A stretch of 64,000 nucleotides of DNA from Marinobacter iranensis (GTDB lineage Bacteria > Pseudomonadota > Gammaproteobacteria > Pseudomonadales > Oleiphilaceae). The first letter of the stretch is position 1; each line of letters opens with the position of its first letter. The notes beneath the pieces were generated by a model. It did no database searches. It saw nothing but the letters and a program-made list of their open reading frames with translations, and was not told the origin of the DNA. The stretch covers positions 186,001 through 250,000 of the forward strand of contig NZ_JANCMW010000001.1 in the NCBI RefSeq assembly GCF_029207565.1, in the 5' to 3' direction. Position numbers and translations under genes: made by a program. Shown here one piece after another: positions 16,847 through 25,166 of the stretch.

Positions 16847-18007
16847 TCAGTCCCGCTGCTTACCAGGCAACGTGCCCATCATCTTGCAGATAATCCCCAA
16901 CATGATTTCGTCGGCGCCCCCACCGATGGACACCAGCCGCACATCCCGGAACGCACGGGACACCGGGTTCTCCCACATGTAACCATTGCCACCCCAATAC
17001 TGCAGACAGCTATCCGTCACCTCACGCCCGAGCCGACCGGCCTTCAACTTGGCCATGGACGCCAGCCTGGTCACATCCTTGCCTTCCACATGCAGCTCAC
17101 AGGCCTGATAGGTCAGGGCACGCAGGGCCTCCACTTCGGTTTGCAGCTCCGCCAGGCGGAAATGAATCACCTGGTTATTGATCAACGGCTGGCCGAAGGT
17201 CTTGCGTTCACGGCAGTATTCAATGGTCTTGTTGATGCAGTGCTCCAACGCCTTGATCACATTGGCAGCGCCCCACATTCGCTCCTCCTGGAACTGCAGC
17301 ATCTGCATCATGAACCCGGTGCCCTCGGCGCCGATGCGGTAACGCTGGGGAACACGCACATCATCAAAGAAAATCTGTGCCGTTTCCGAAGAACGCATGC
17401 CGAGTTTGTTCAGGTGCGGGCTGAAGGAAATGCCCGGAGTGTTCATGGGCACCACGATTAGCGACTTGTTCTTGTGGGGCTTGTCGTCGGAGGTGTTGGC
17501 CAGCAGGCAGATAAAGTCCGCCTTGGGGCTGTTGGTGATCCACATCTTGGAGCCGTTGATGACGTAGTCATCGCCGTCCTGCTTCGCGGTGGTTTTCATC
17601 CCCGCTACGTCGGAACCGGCGCCGACTTCGCTTACGCCGATACAACCCACCATGTCGCCGGCAATGGCCGGCGCCAGGAAGGTGCGCTTGAGTTCGTCGG
17701 AGCCAAAGCGCGAAATGGCCGGGGTGCACATATCGGTCTGCACGCCTATTGCCAGCGGTACACCGCCACAATGGGCGGTGCCGAGTTCTTCGGCGGCCAC
17801 CAGGTTATAGCTGTAATCCAGCCCCATGCCGCCATACTCTTCCGGCTTCTGGATGCCCAGCAGGCCGAGGTTGCCGAGTTTCTTGAAGATATCATGGATC
17901 GGAAACTCGCCAGCTTCTTCCCATTCGTCGCAGTGGGGATTGATTTCCTTCTCCACGAAATCGCGGACGGTTTTTCTGAGGGCTTCATGTTCGGGGGTGA
18001 ATTTCAC
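16847..18007 (-). CDS. atuD: Citronellyl-CoA dehydrogenase (acyl-CoA dehydrogenase family)
   Basis: A 386-residue FAD enzyme. Family signature 1 is GCIGVSEVGAGSDVAGM (about residues 120-136). Signature 2 appears as QYWGGNGYMWENPVSRAFRD (about 338-357), and the FAD-contact segment is ISIGGGADEIM in the last 30 residues. By position it is AtuD, which oxidises citronellyl-CoA to cis-geranyl-CoA and hands electrons to electron-transfer flavoprotein. Isovaleryl-CoA dehydrogenase is the main alternative by similarity. Normal length, start ATG at 18007. Confidence 0.86.
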   Translation of the reverse strand: MKFTPEHEALRKTVRDFVEKEINPHCDEWEEAGEFPIHDIFKKLGNLGLLGIQKPEEYGGMGLDYSYNLVAAEELGTAHCGGVPLAIGVQTDMCTPAISRFGSDELKRTFLAPAIAGDMVGCIGVSEVGAGSDVAGMKTTAKQDGDDYVINGSKMWITNSPKADFICLLANTSDDKPHKNKSLIVVPMNTPGISFSPHLNKLGMRSSETAQIFFDDVRVPQRYRIGAEGTGFMMQMLQFQEERMWGAANVIKALEHCINKTIEYCRERKTFGQPLINNQVIHFRLAELQTEVEALRALTYQACELHVEGKDVTRLASMAKLKAGRLGREVTDSCLQYWGGNGYMWENPVSRAFRDVRLVSIGGGADEIMLGIICKMMGTLPGKQRD

Positions 18008-18077
18008 GTTTTTGTTCTCCTGACTGATTGTTAGTCCGTGCCCTTGTTGTCTTGGTGCACGTTCTTAAGCTTGGATG

Positions 18078-18190
18078 GCGGCTGTGTGGACGGGCCTTCA
18101 GAAACACGCTCCTTCGGCACATCCATGTGACGCTCGGGCTCCGCCATCCATGGCTCCGCACGGTTTCTGAAGGCCCGCCCACACAGCCGC
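18078..18190. repeat. Three-way-junction palindromic element R6
   Basis: Arms 18078-18105 and 18163-18190 pair over 28 positions with one mismatch that would be a G-U wobble in RNA. The 57 nt centre has GCACATCCATGTG and GCCATCCATGGC hairpins and the same orientation as R1 and R9. It begins 70 bp upstream of the atuD start codon. Confidence 0.88.
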
Positions 18191-18228
18191 TTTTGACTGT
18201 AAGTTTGGTGCTTCCTGTTTCTTGTTTT

Positions 18229-18310
18229 GTCGGATTACGCTTCGCTAATCCGACCTACATGAGTCGCAGGTCCGGAAACGTAGGTCGGATTAGCGAAGCG
18301 TAATCCGACA
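18229..18310. repeat. REP-like inverted doublet
   Basis: Two units of the GTCGGATTA...TAATCCGAC palindrome, 18229-18259 (inverted) and 18279-18310 (direct), are arranged in the opposite polarity to the pair at 10504-10594. They lie between elements R6 and R7 in the 539 bp atuC-atuD gap, which holds no gene. Confidence 0.8.
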
Positions 18311-18382
18311 AACACATCCAACGTTTTCCCCATCCATCGCCGGGAAAACAGACTCCCCCAGAGCGACAACTGGTGGTCGACC

Positions 18383-18493
18383 GGAACCGGGGCGGAGGGC
18401 TTCCCAAAAACGTGGAGCGCCAGGGATGGCGCGACCGAGCTCTACAGGGACGTATTCACGGGCGTTTTTTGGGAAGCCCTCCGCCCCGGTTCC
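18383..18493. repeat. Three-way-junction palindromic element R7, hybrid centre
   Basis: Arms 18383-18410 and 18466-18493 are a perfect 28 bp inverted repeat; pairing extends outward (GGTGG/CCACC) across a bulge. The 55 nt centre joins two types. Its left part, with GCGCCA/TGGCGC, resembles the R2 kind. Its right part, with TACAGGGACGTATTCAC, matches the R4/R5 kind. It lies 53 bp beyond the atuC stop codon. Confidence 0.87.
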
Positions 18494-18546
18494 AACCACC
18501 ATTCCTCAGTTCCCCTACAGGCGGGCTCCACCAGGCTAAGACCGCA

Positions 18547-20163
18547 TCAAAGGCGGGCCACACCAAAAGAATTAGGCCGCAACTGCCGACCCCCAGCCTC
18601 CCGACAGACCGAGAGCACCAGAGCCAGAACCCGCCGGGTGTCGCGGGGATCAATCAGGCCGTCATCCCACAACCGGGCTGTCCCAAAGAGCGCCGTAGAG
18701 CCATCTTCCAGCTTCTTGGCCGTCGCCTGTTCCAGGAAATCCAGCGTCTTCGGGTCCGGCTCCATACCACCCCGGCGCTGCTTGTCCTCGGCAACAATGC
18801 GCATCACCTTGCCCGCCTGTGCCGGGCCCATGACCGCCGTGCGGCTGTTGGGCCAGGCGAAGATGAATCTCGGGTCCAGGCCGCGACCGCACATGGCGTA
18901 GTTACCTGCACCATAGGAACCGCCGATGACAATTGCGACCTTCGGCACCCGGCAGTTCGCCACCGCCTGGATCATCTTTGACCCGTGTTTGATGATGCCG
19001 TTCTGCTCTGAGTGGGTGCCCACCATGAAACCGGTGGTGTTGTGGAGGAACAGCAAGGGTGTGCCAGCCTGGTCGCAGAGCTGGATAAACTGGGCCGCCT
19101 TGGTGGCGCCAGCCGGGGTGATGGGGCCGTTGTTGCCAATGATGCCCACCGAATGGCCCTCGATGCGGATGGTGCCGCATACGGTCTGGTCGTCGTAGCC
19201 GTTCTTGAAATCCATGAACTTGGAGCCGTCGGCAATGCGGGCCAGGATTTCGCGGACGTCGTAGGGTTTCTTGGCATCGCTGGGGATGACTCCCAGTAAT
19301 TCTTCCTCCGGGTACAACGGCTCTTCCCATTCCGGCTCCCGGGTCGGCGGCAGCCGTTCGTTCCAGGGCAGGGCCTCAAGTACATTGCGGGCATGGCGGA
19401 TGCCGTCGGCGTCGTCTTCCGCCAGGTATTCCGCCGTGCCGGTCACTTCCGCGTGCATCTGCGCGCCGCCGAGTTCCTCATCGGTGGCGACTTCACCGGT
19501 GGCGGCTTTCAGCAGGGGAGGGCCGGCCAGGAACATCTTGGCCTGCTCACGCACGACAATTACGTAATCCGACAGCCCTGGCTGGTAGGCACCGCCGGCG
19601 GTGGCGTTGCCGTGAACCACCGTAACCTGAGGAATACCGGCGGCGGACATCCGCGCCTGATTGGCAAAGCCACGGGCGCCAAGCACGAAGATATCCGTGG
19701 CGTAGTTCAGGTTGGCGCCGCCACTCTCGGACAGGGACACTACTGGCAGCTTATTCTCCATGGCGATCTGCTGAAGCCGCAGGGTCTTGTCCAGCCCGGC
19801 TGGGGTGATGGTGCCACCTTTAATGGCACTGTTGCTCGCCACCACCAGACAGCGAACACCGCTGACCGTGCCAATACCGGCAATGATGCCACCACCGGAC
19901 ATACTGCCATCCTTGTCATCGTGCATCTTGTAACCGGCCAGGGAACACAGCTCCAGGAACGGCGTGCCGCGATCCAGCAAACGGTTGATACGGTCCCGGG
20001 GCAACAGCTTGCCGCGCTTGGTGAACTTCTCCCGCGCTGCCTCTGCCAGGTCCAGCACCTTCTGCTCCACATCCCGGAAAGTGGCAATGTGGGCCTCCAT
20101 CACCTCCGCATTGGCGCGAAAGTCGTCCGACTGGGGATTAACGGTGGACTCCAGTACCTGCAT
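18547..20163 (-). CDS. atuC: Geranyl-CoA carboxylase beta (carboxyltransferase) subunit
   Basis: A 538-residue carboxyltransferase with two crotonase-like halves. Visible segments include SLSESGGANLNYATDIF (about residues 150-166), GNATAGGAYQPG, GNNGPITPAGATKAAQFI (about 350-367), LHNTTGFMVG and GAGNYAMCGRG. It transfers carboxyl from biotin on AtuF to cis-geranyl-CoA. The ATG at 20163 is preferred because GAGGAG lies 7 bp upstream; a GTG at 20184 would add seven residues and overlap atuB. It starts 10 bp after the atuB stop. LiuB (methylcrotonyl-CoA carboxylase) is the close alternative. Confidence 0.88.
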   Translation of the reverse strand: MQVLESTVNPQSDDFRANAEVMEAHIATFRDVEQKVLDLAEAAREKFTKRGKLLPRDRINRLLDRGTPFLELCSLAGYKMHDDKDGSMSGGGIIAGIGTVSGVRCLVVASNSAIKGGTITPAGLDKTLRLQQIAMENKLPVVSLSESGGANLNYATDIFVLGARGFANQARMSAAGIPQVTVVHGNATAGGAYQPGLSDYVIVVREQAKMFLAGPPLLKAATGEVATDEELGGAQMHAEVTGTAEYLAEDDADGIRHARNVLEALPWNERLPPTREPEWEEPLYPEEELLGVIPSDAKKPYDVREILARIADGSKFMDFKNGYDDQTVCGTIRIEGHSVGIIGNNGPITPAGATKAAQFIQLCDQAGTPLLFLHNTTGFMVGTHSEQNGIIKHGSKMIQAVANCRVPKVAIVIGGSYGAGNYAMCGRGLDPRFIFAWPNSRTAVMGPAQAGKVMRIVAEDKQRRGGMEPDPKTLDFLEQATAKKLEDGSTALFGTARLWDDGLIDPRDTRRVLALVLSVCREAGGRQLRPNSFGVARL

Positions 20164-20173
20164 TACCTGCTCC

Positions 20174-21040
20174 TCAGTCGTCACTCAGAACGTTAGGCGT
20201 GACCGCCCGATGGAAACCGTTAAAGGGCTCGTTATTCTTCGCCTTCGGGAAAGGCCACACCCGTCCACCCTGGGATGCCGCCCCGTCAATCCGCAGACAA
20301 TCCCCACTGATAAACGCCGCCCCCGGGCTCAACAGAAAACAGATCGCCGCACTGACCTCGGACTCCGTCCCCATCCGCTTGATCGGCACGTTATCCCCCA
20401 GGCTGCGAATCCACTGCTTCATATGCTCGGGATAGTTATCCATCCCACTGGACGCAATCCAGCCAGGCGCCACCGCGTTCACCCGCACCCCCGAGCAACC
20501 CCACTCAACAGCGGCCGTCTGGGTAAAATTCACCATTCCCGCTCGTGCTGCCCCGGAATGCCCCATGCCGGGCATACCGCCCCACATGTCCGCAACAATA
20601 TTCACAATCGCCCCGCCGGTTTTCGACAGCGCCTGGGTATAGGCCTCTCGCGCAATCAGGAAGCCGCCTGTGAGATTGGTACGAACCACCGTCTCCCAAC
20701 CTTTCTGGTTAATACTCGCCAGCGGCGAAGCAAACTGCCCCCCGGCGTTATTCACCACCCCGTTCAGCCCCCCATGCTCGTCGATGATGGCCTTAACGGT
20801 CGCCTTAACCGACTCTTCCTCGCGGATGTCACACACATGGGCCGAAGCGATACCTCCGTCTTCCAGAATCTCCGCTTTTACCGACTCAACTTTCTCGGCT
20901 TTCCGCCCAACGAGCGCAATCCGAGCGCCAAGCGCGGCGAGCTCATGAGCGGTACAACGCCCAATCCCGGAACCACCCCCGGTAACGATAAAAACCTGAC
21001 CCCGAAAGAGATCCGGGTGAAAAACAGACTGATAGCTCAT
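20174..21040 (-). CDS. atuB: SDR-family oxidoreductase of the Atu cluster, lacking the YxxxK motif
   Basis: A 288-residue SDR. The cofactor motif is TGGGSGIGRCTA (about residues 20-31) and NNAGG is present (about 96-100). The usual catalytic YxxxK is replaced by HSGAAR in GMGHSGAARAGMV, so it is better compared with dienoyl/enoyl-CoA reductase-like SDRs than with classical alcohol dehydrogenases. Position between atuA and atuC matches atuB. Oxidation of citronellol or citronellal has been suggested for AtuB, but the residues seen here leave the reaction open. Confidence 0.82.
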   Translation of the reverse strand: MSYQSVFHPDLFRGQVFIVTGGGSGIGRCTAHELAALGARIALVGRKAEKVESVKAEILEDGGIASAHVCDIREEESVKATVKAIIDEHGGLNGVVNNAGGQFASPLASINQKGWETVVRTNLTGGFLIAREAYTQALSKTGGAIVNIVADMWGGMPGMGHSGAARAGMVNFTQTAAVEWGCSGVRVNAVAPGWIASSGMDNYPEHMKQWIRSLGDNVPIKRMGTESEVSAAICFLLSPGAAFISGDCLRIDGAASQGGRVWPFPKAKNNEPFNGFHRAVTPNVLSDD

Positions 21041-21067
21041 AACAAGAGGACCTTTTCAAATGTTCGG

Positions 21068-21177
21068 GCGCTCCGGTGGGAAGGCTTGTCCGGGACCGTC
21101 AAAAACATGGATGTTTTTGTCGAGCGTACATGGACGTATTCACAGCGTGTCCCGGACAAGCCTTCCCACCGGAGTGC
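21068..21177. repeat. Three-way-junction palindromic element R8
   Basis: Arms 21068-21096 and 21149-21177 pair over 29 positions with one mismatch. The 52 nt centre differs from R4 and R5 at two positions. It occupies most of the 153 bp atuA-atuB junction, 16 bp after the atuA stop and 27 bp before the atuB start. Confidence 0.9.
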
Positions 21178-21193
21178 TTGCACCAAAGTAAGA

Positions 21194-22999
21194 TTAATCA
21201 AGCAGTTCAGCTCTAACCGGCACAGGAAACTCAAGCAATTGCTGGGCAAACGCCTTCCCTTGGGGATCAATCCGCAGGCTGGCAACGCCACCCCCACCAA
21301 GACTGTGCTCCAGCAGAAAATTGAACGCATTGAACCCCGGAAACGCCCAGCGCCTGACCCGACCATGTTCCGGATCCAGCGTATGGCCCATCCACTCCGC
21401 CACCACCAGCTCCGTCAACGCCGCCTCAATAAACGGCACAAACTCCGCCTTGCGGGCAATCACCCCGATATTCGAGTGATCCCCCTTGTCACCACTGCGC
21501 GCCCACGCCAGCCGGAGCAAAGGCACCGTCGTATCCGTGGCCGGTGCCGCAGCGCTGGAAACCTGCTCCTCAAGCAGTCCCGGCTCAAAACCTCCATCCG
21601 TGGCCACATCCACCATCTGCCTATTGCCATCAAGATCCACGGCAACTGAAATCTCCGTTTTCGGAACCAGGCACGAATACAACCGAATCTTCGGCCAAAC
21701 CGTCGGCCGCCCCCCCACAATACCGGTAATCCCCGGCGCCATCCCCGTCGCCGCCTGGGCGATTTCACGGGAAAACAGCACCAGCGCCTCTTTCTTTAGG
21801 TGGGCCGTACTGATCTTCACCACCACCTCACGGCACTCGTCCATGCGACCTTGGGCACCGTAAGTGGCTTCGGTGCCCAGCAGTTCGATGCTGGTTCCCG
21901 TGTAATCAGGAAGTCCACGCTCACTGAACATACGGGAGGTTTTTGCCAGGATCGCCTCGGCGACTTTCTGTGCCTTGGCCTTTGCGTTCGTACCCGCTAG
22001 CAGGAACGTCACCGTGCACTTGAATCCATCTGGCCAGGTGCCCGATACCTTGTAGCTGTCGGTCGGGGGCAGGCCACGCGCTCCGCTGACTCGCACCTGA
22101 TCAGTGGCCACTTCATCAAGGGTGACCCTGGTAAAATCACAGGTCACATCCGGAAGCAGATAGGCCCTCGGGTCACCGATCTCATAGACCAGTTGTTCAG
22201 CCACTGTGCCCCGGGATACCTTGCCGCCGGTACCTTCCGGTTTGGTGATGATGAAATCGCCGGTTTGCGAGACTTCCGCAATGGGGAAGCCCATATCCGC
22301 ATAACCGTCTGCCACCTCTTCCCAGTCGGTAAAGTTTCCACCGGTGGACTGCGCCCCACATTCCAGCAGGTGCCCGGCCAGGCTACCCTGCGCCAGCCTG
22401 TCGTAATCGCTCCAGCTCCAGCCAAATTCATGGACCAATGGCGCCAGCACCAGGGCGCTGTCGGCAACCCGGCCGGTAATGACAATATCCGCACCCTGTT
22501 CCAGTGCCGCCACCAGCCCCGGCGCGCCCAGATAGGCGTTCAGGCTCACCATCATCGGCGGCATTGACTGGTCGGTGGTCATTTCGGTGATGCCGGCATC
22601 CGCCAGTTGCTTCTTTTTCGGTAACAGGTCGTCACCCAGCACCAGGGCGATCTTCATATCCACGCCGGCCTTTTCGCACAGTGCCTGCAGGGCGTCGCGG
22701 CAGGCCACCGGGTTTACGCCACCGGCATTGGCCAATACCCGGATGCCCTTCTGTTTAATTTCTGCCAGCAATGGGCCCATTACCGTCTGCACGAAGTCCC
22801 GGGCATAGCCCTGGCTCGGGTCCTTCATCTTTTGCCCGGCCATGATCGACATGGTGATCTCCGCCAGGTAGTCCGCCACCAGGTAATCAATATTGCCCTT
22901 TTGAACCAGTTGGGCTGCAGCTGTTTCGGTATCGCCCCAGAAGGCGGCGGAGCAGCCGATACGGATGGTTTCTGGCCTGGAAAGATTGGAATCTGGCAT
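21194..22999 (-). CDS. atuA: Acyclic terpene utilization protein AtuA (DUF1446)
   Basis: A 601-residue protein, the marker gene of acyclic terpene catabolism clusters. The DUF1446 domain spans about residues 10-460, with [23 protein letters not shown] and [22 protein letters not shown]-terminal AtuA-like domain carries [16 protein letters not shown] (about 505-520). It is essential for citronellol and geraniol growth in Pseudomonas, but its biochemical reaction is not known. It is the first gene of the minus-strand cluster, starting 171 bp from the divergent atuR. Confidence 0.9.
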   Translation of the reverse strand: MPDSNLSRPETIRIGCSAAFWGDTETAAAQLVQKGNIDYLVADYLAEITMSIMAGQKMKDPSQGYARDFVQTVMGPLLAEIKQKGIRVLANAGGVNPVACRDALQALCEKAGVDMKIALVLGDDLLPKKKQLADAGITEMTTDQSMPPMMVSLNAYLGAPGLVAALEQGADIVITGRVADSALVLAPLVHEFGWSWSDYDRLAQGSLAGHLLECGAQSTGGNFTDWEEVADGYADMGFPIAEVSQTGDFIITKPEGTGGKVSRGTVAEQLVYEIGDPRAYLLPDVTCDFTRVTLDEVATDQVRVSGARGLPPTDSYKVSGTWPDGFKCTVTFLLAGTNAKAKAQKVAEAILAKTSRMFSERGLPDYTGTSIELLGTEATYGAQGRMDECREVVVKISTAHLKKEALVLFSREIAQAATGMAPGITGIVGGRPTVWPKIRLYSCLVPKTEISVAVDLDGNRQMVDVATDGGFEPGLLEEQVSSAAAPATDTTVPLLRLAWARSGDKGDHSNIGVIARKAEFVPFIEAALTELVVAEWMGHTLDPEHGRVRRWAFPGFNAFNFLLEHSLGGGGVASLRIDPQGKAFAQQLLEFPVPVRAELLD

Positions 23000-23083
23000 G
23001 TCTTCACCTTGTTAACGGGAGCCGCAAAGCGCTTTCAATGGCCCTCGTCGGGCTGCTGTCTGCGGAGTCTGTCAGCGATGATA

Positions 23084-23137
23084 TTGACAATACCAAGCAA
23101 GCGCTTGGTTTGTAAACAGGCAGATTCAGGATAGAAT
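23084..23137. promoter_or_regulatory. Divergent atuA/atuR promoters with embedded operator palindrome
   Basis: ACCAAGC (23092-23098) and GCTTGGT (23103-23109) form an 18 bp operator-like palindrome, with the perfect CAAGCGCTTG at 23098-23107 inside it. On the minus strand a -35-like TTTACA (complement of 23111-23116) and a -10-like TATTGT are 18 bp apart and bracket it, pointing to atuA. On the plus strand TTTGTA (23109-23114), 17 bp, then TAGAAT (23132-23137) point to atuR. A TetR repressor bound here would block both. In Pseudomonas, AtuR is known to bind inverted repeats in this same intergenic region. Confidence 0.55.
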
Positions 23138-23170
23138 AGGTGCTCTTCTGTTCCCTGGCTGGAAAACATT

Positions 23171-23794
23171 GTGAATCAAGACTCTATCCTGTGCTCACTG
23201 GTTGCCGACAACCTGGTTTCCGATCCCGCGGGTGCCCGTGGCCGGCTGCTACGCGAGGCTGCCAGGCTGTTTCGTGAAAAGGGGTATGAGCGCACCACCG
23301 TGCGGGACCTGGCTGCGGCGGTGGGTATCCAGTCTGGTAGCCTGTTTCACCACTTCCGTACCAAGGAAGAAATCCTCAAGGCCGTGATGGTAGAGACGAT
23401 TCGCCTCAATACGGCGCTCATGCAGGCCGCGGTGGACGCGGCTGGTTCGCACCGTGACAAACTGCAGGCGCTTATCCGTGCAGAGCTTGAGTCCATTAAT
23501 GGGCAAACCGGGGAGGCCATGGCTGTGTTGGTATTCGAGTGGCGCAGCCTGTCGGAAGACTCCCAGGCCTACGTGCTTGAACTCAGGGACATCTACGAGC
23601 AATTGTGGTTGGATGTCCTGGAAGCCCTGCGTGGGGAGGGGGTTTTGGCCGCAGACCCGTTTGTGGTTCGCCGCATGCTGACCGGGGCCCTGAGTTGGAC
23701 GGTTACCTGGTACCGGCCGGATGGTGGTCTCACACTGGATGATCTGACGGAGCAAGTGGTTGCAATGATGGGTATGACCAACTCCGGGGCGTGA
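23171..23794 (+). CDS. atuR: TetR-family repressor of the Atu cluster
   Basis: A 207-residue TetR regulator. The helix-turn-helix lies at about residues 24-68, with FREKGYERTTVRDLAAAVGI and GSLFHHFRTKEEIL. The rest is a helical ligand-binding domain. It starts with GTG at 23171 after a weak purine stretch (GGAAA). It is divergent from atuA and is expected to repress the whole cluster until an intermediate such as a terpenoyl-CoA binds; the inducer is inferred from the Pseudomonas system. Confidence 0.85.
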   Translation: MNQDSILCSLVADNLVSDPAGARGRLLREAARLFREKGYERTTVRDLAAAVGIQSGSLFHHFRTKEEILKAVMVETIRLNTALMQAAVDAAGSHRDKLQALIRAELESINGQTGEAMAVLVFEWRSLSEDSQAYVLELRDIYEQLWLDVLEALRGEGVLAADPFVVRRMLTGALSWTVTWYRPDGGLTLDDLTEQVVAMMGMTNSGA

Positions 23795-23886
23795 CTGCCT
23801 GGTGGAAGATTGCCTTCATGGTACGAATGTCTCAATTGTAATTAATTTTATAACACTTTGTTTTAAGTCAATAAAAATAACATTTC

Positions 23887-23929
23887 ATCCCGTCTCTTCG
23901 GGCCATTGGCCCGATCGGCATGACGGGAT
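23887..23929. repeat. Nested palindrome upstream of the TRAP-type operon
   Basis: ATCCCGTC (23887-23894) pairs with GACGGGAT (23922-23929). Inside this, CGGGCC (23899-23904) pairs with GGCCCG (23908-23913) around a 3 nt loop. It lies between atuR and the lipoprotein gene, just after an AT-rich stretch (about 23825-23885). No T-tract follows. It could be a leader structure or a binding site; its apex does not match the R elements. Confidence 0.5.
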
Positions 23930-24046
23930 CGGCATTCCAGCCATTTTTGTCTGACAAGATTCAACGCATTCTTACGTCGTCAATGATGAACGGGAATGCG
24001 ATTGCGAGCATCCCGACCTATAAAAACAATGTAAACAGGACGAACT

Positions 24047-25108
24047 ATGAACTCCTCACTGGTGAACTCCTTTGGGCATGCCCTCAACGTTCGCAGCCGC
24101 TACCTGCTTCTTCTCGTGGTGACGCTTCTGGCTGGTTGCTCGGCGAATCCCATCTACACCACAACGGGTGTGGTGCTCTCTAATTACTCCGAGGGAGAGG
24201 CGACTCCTTACGTCATGCAGATGTCCGATCCAAAAATGGCCTGTGCTTTGGGTGAGGGCGTTGACCCGCTGTTGTACTCGTTTTCCCGCGTAACCGATGC
24301 GCCGGAGAGCACCGGCTCCCTGCTGATGCTGCTGGCCGCAAACTGCTCTGAATACAAGGCCTGGGAGGCGGAACTGGAGTACCTGCGCGCCGACTTCAGC
24401 GGCGACGTACCCGCCGCGAAAGACGCGCGGGAGAAGTCAAAGCGACTGAATGCCCGAACCGCCAAGCGGCGTTATATCGCCTATCAACGCGCCATGGCAG
24501 CCTATGACTTTGATCCTGCCGCGAAGGAATTCGAATGTCCGTTCCTGTTCGATGACCAGGAGGAACTGACCTTCCTGCTGGGCTTGCTGACCGGCATGCA
24601 GGCGATTGTGAACGATGCCAATTCCGGCGCCATGGCGGGGGTTCCCCGCAACATTGCTCCACGGGCGGAGCGTGCCGCCGAATGCCTGGATAATGAAAAA
24701 TGGGGCGGTTTGCCGAATGCCATCCGCGCCATGGTCTGGCTGCTGTTGCCCGATACTCGTCCCAGCTTGTCACCGGACCCCTGGGTAGTGCTTGAAGACA
24801 GTTCCCGCCTGGGTGTTAAGGCCGGTATACGTGCCTCCATGGCACTCGAGGCCGTGGCTGCCGAGACCTTTGGCCGTCCGGAAGTACTGAAGGACGTCAT
24901 CGCCCGATTTGCAGAGGCGGACAGCACCATCGAGGTCTGGAGTGAATTCCGGCTGGTGGACGAAGTGGCCCGCGGCGTTATCCAGTTTTCCTCGGACAAG
25001 TACTGGACTGCCAATTACGGCTACCGCACCCCCAGCACCTATTTTGGCAGGCTGAGCCCGGAACGTATGGAAGAGCCTGAAACCATGGATCTGGACGGCC
25101 TGCTGTAA
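24047..25108 (+). CDS. Lipoprotein resembling the TRAP transporter T component (TatT-like)
   Basis: A 353-residue predicted lipoprotein. The signal peptide ends in the lipobox LLAGC (Cys about residue 31). The mature part is alpha-helical, with the stretch SLLMLLAANCSEYKAWEAE, then RTAKRRYIAYQRAMAAYDF and GLPNAIRAMVWLL. This resembles the pattern of TatT, the tetratricopeptide-like periplasmic partner of some TRAP transporters. It immediately precedes a solute-binding protein and a fused TRAP permease on the same strand (58 bp to the next gene), which supports that reading. Family membership rests on my recognition of the pattern; a profile search was not possible. Confidence 0.6.
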   Translation: MNSSLVNSFGHALNVRSRYLLLLVVTLLAGCSANPIYTTTGVVLSNYSEGEATPYVMQMSDPKMACALGEGVDPLLYSFSRVTDAPESTGSLLMLLAANCSEYKAWEAELEYLRADFSGDVPAAKDAREKSKRLNARTAKRRYIAYQRAMAAYDFDPAAKEFECPFLFDDQEELTFLLGLLTGMQAIVNDANSGAMAGVPRNIAPRAERAAECLDNEKWGGLPNAIRAMVWLLLPDTRPSLSPDPWVVLEDSSRLGVKAGIRASMALEAVAAETFGRPEVLKDVIARFAEADSTIEVWSEFRLVDEVARGVIQFSSDKYWTANYGYRTPSTYFGRLSPERMEEPETMDLDGLL

Positions 25109-25166
25109 GCGGGCGTTCGACTCGCTGTAACAACCTACAAACACAAGAAAGACCCGGAGGTCATTC

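Noticed and set aside
10362..21177. CRISPR array
   Set aside because: Copies are long palindromes at irregular distances separated by whole genes, with no direct repeats at regular spacing and no cas genes.
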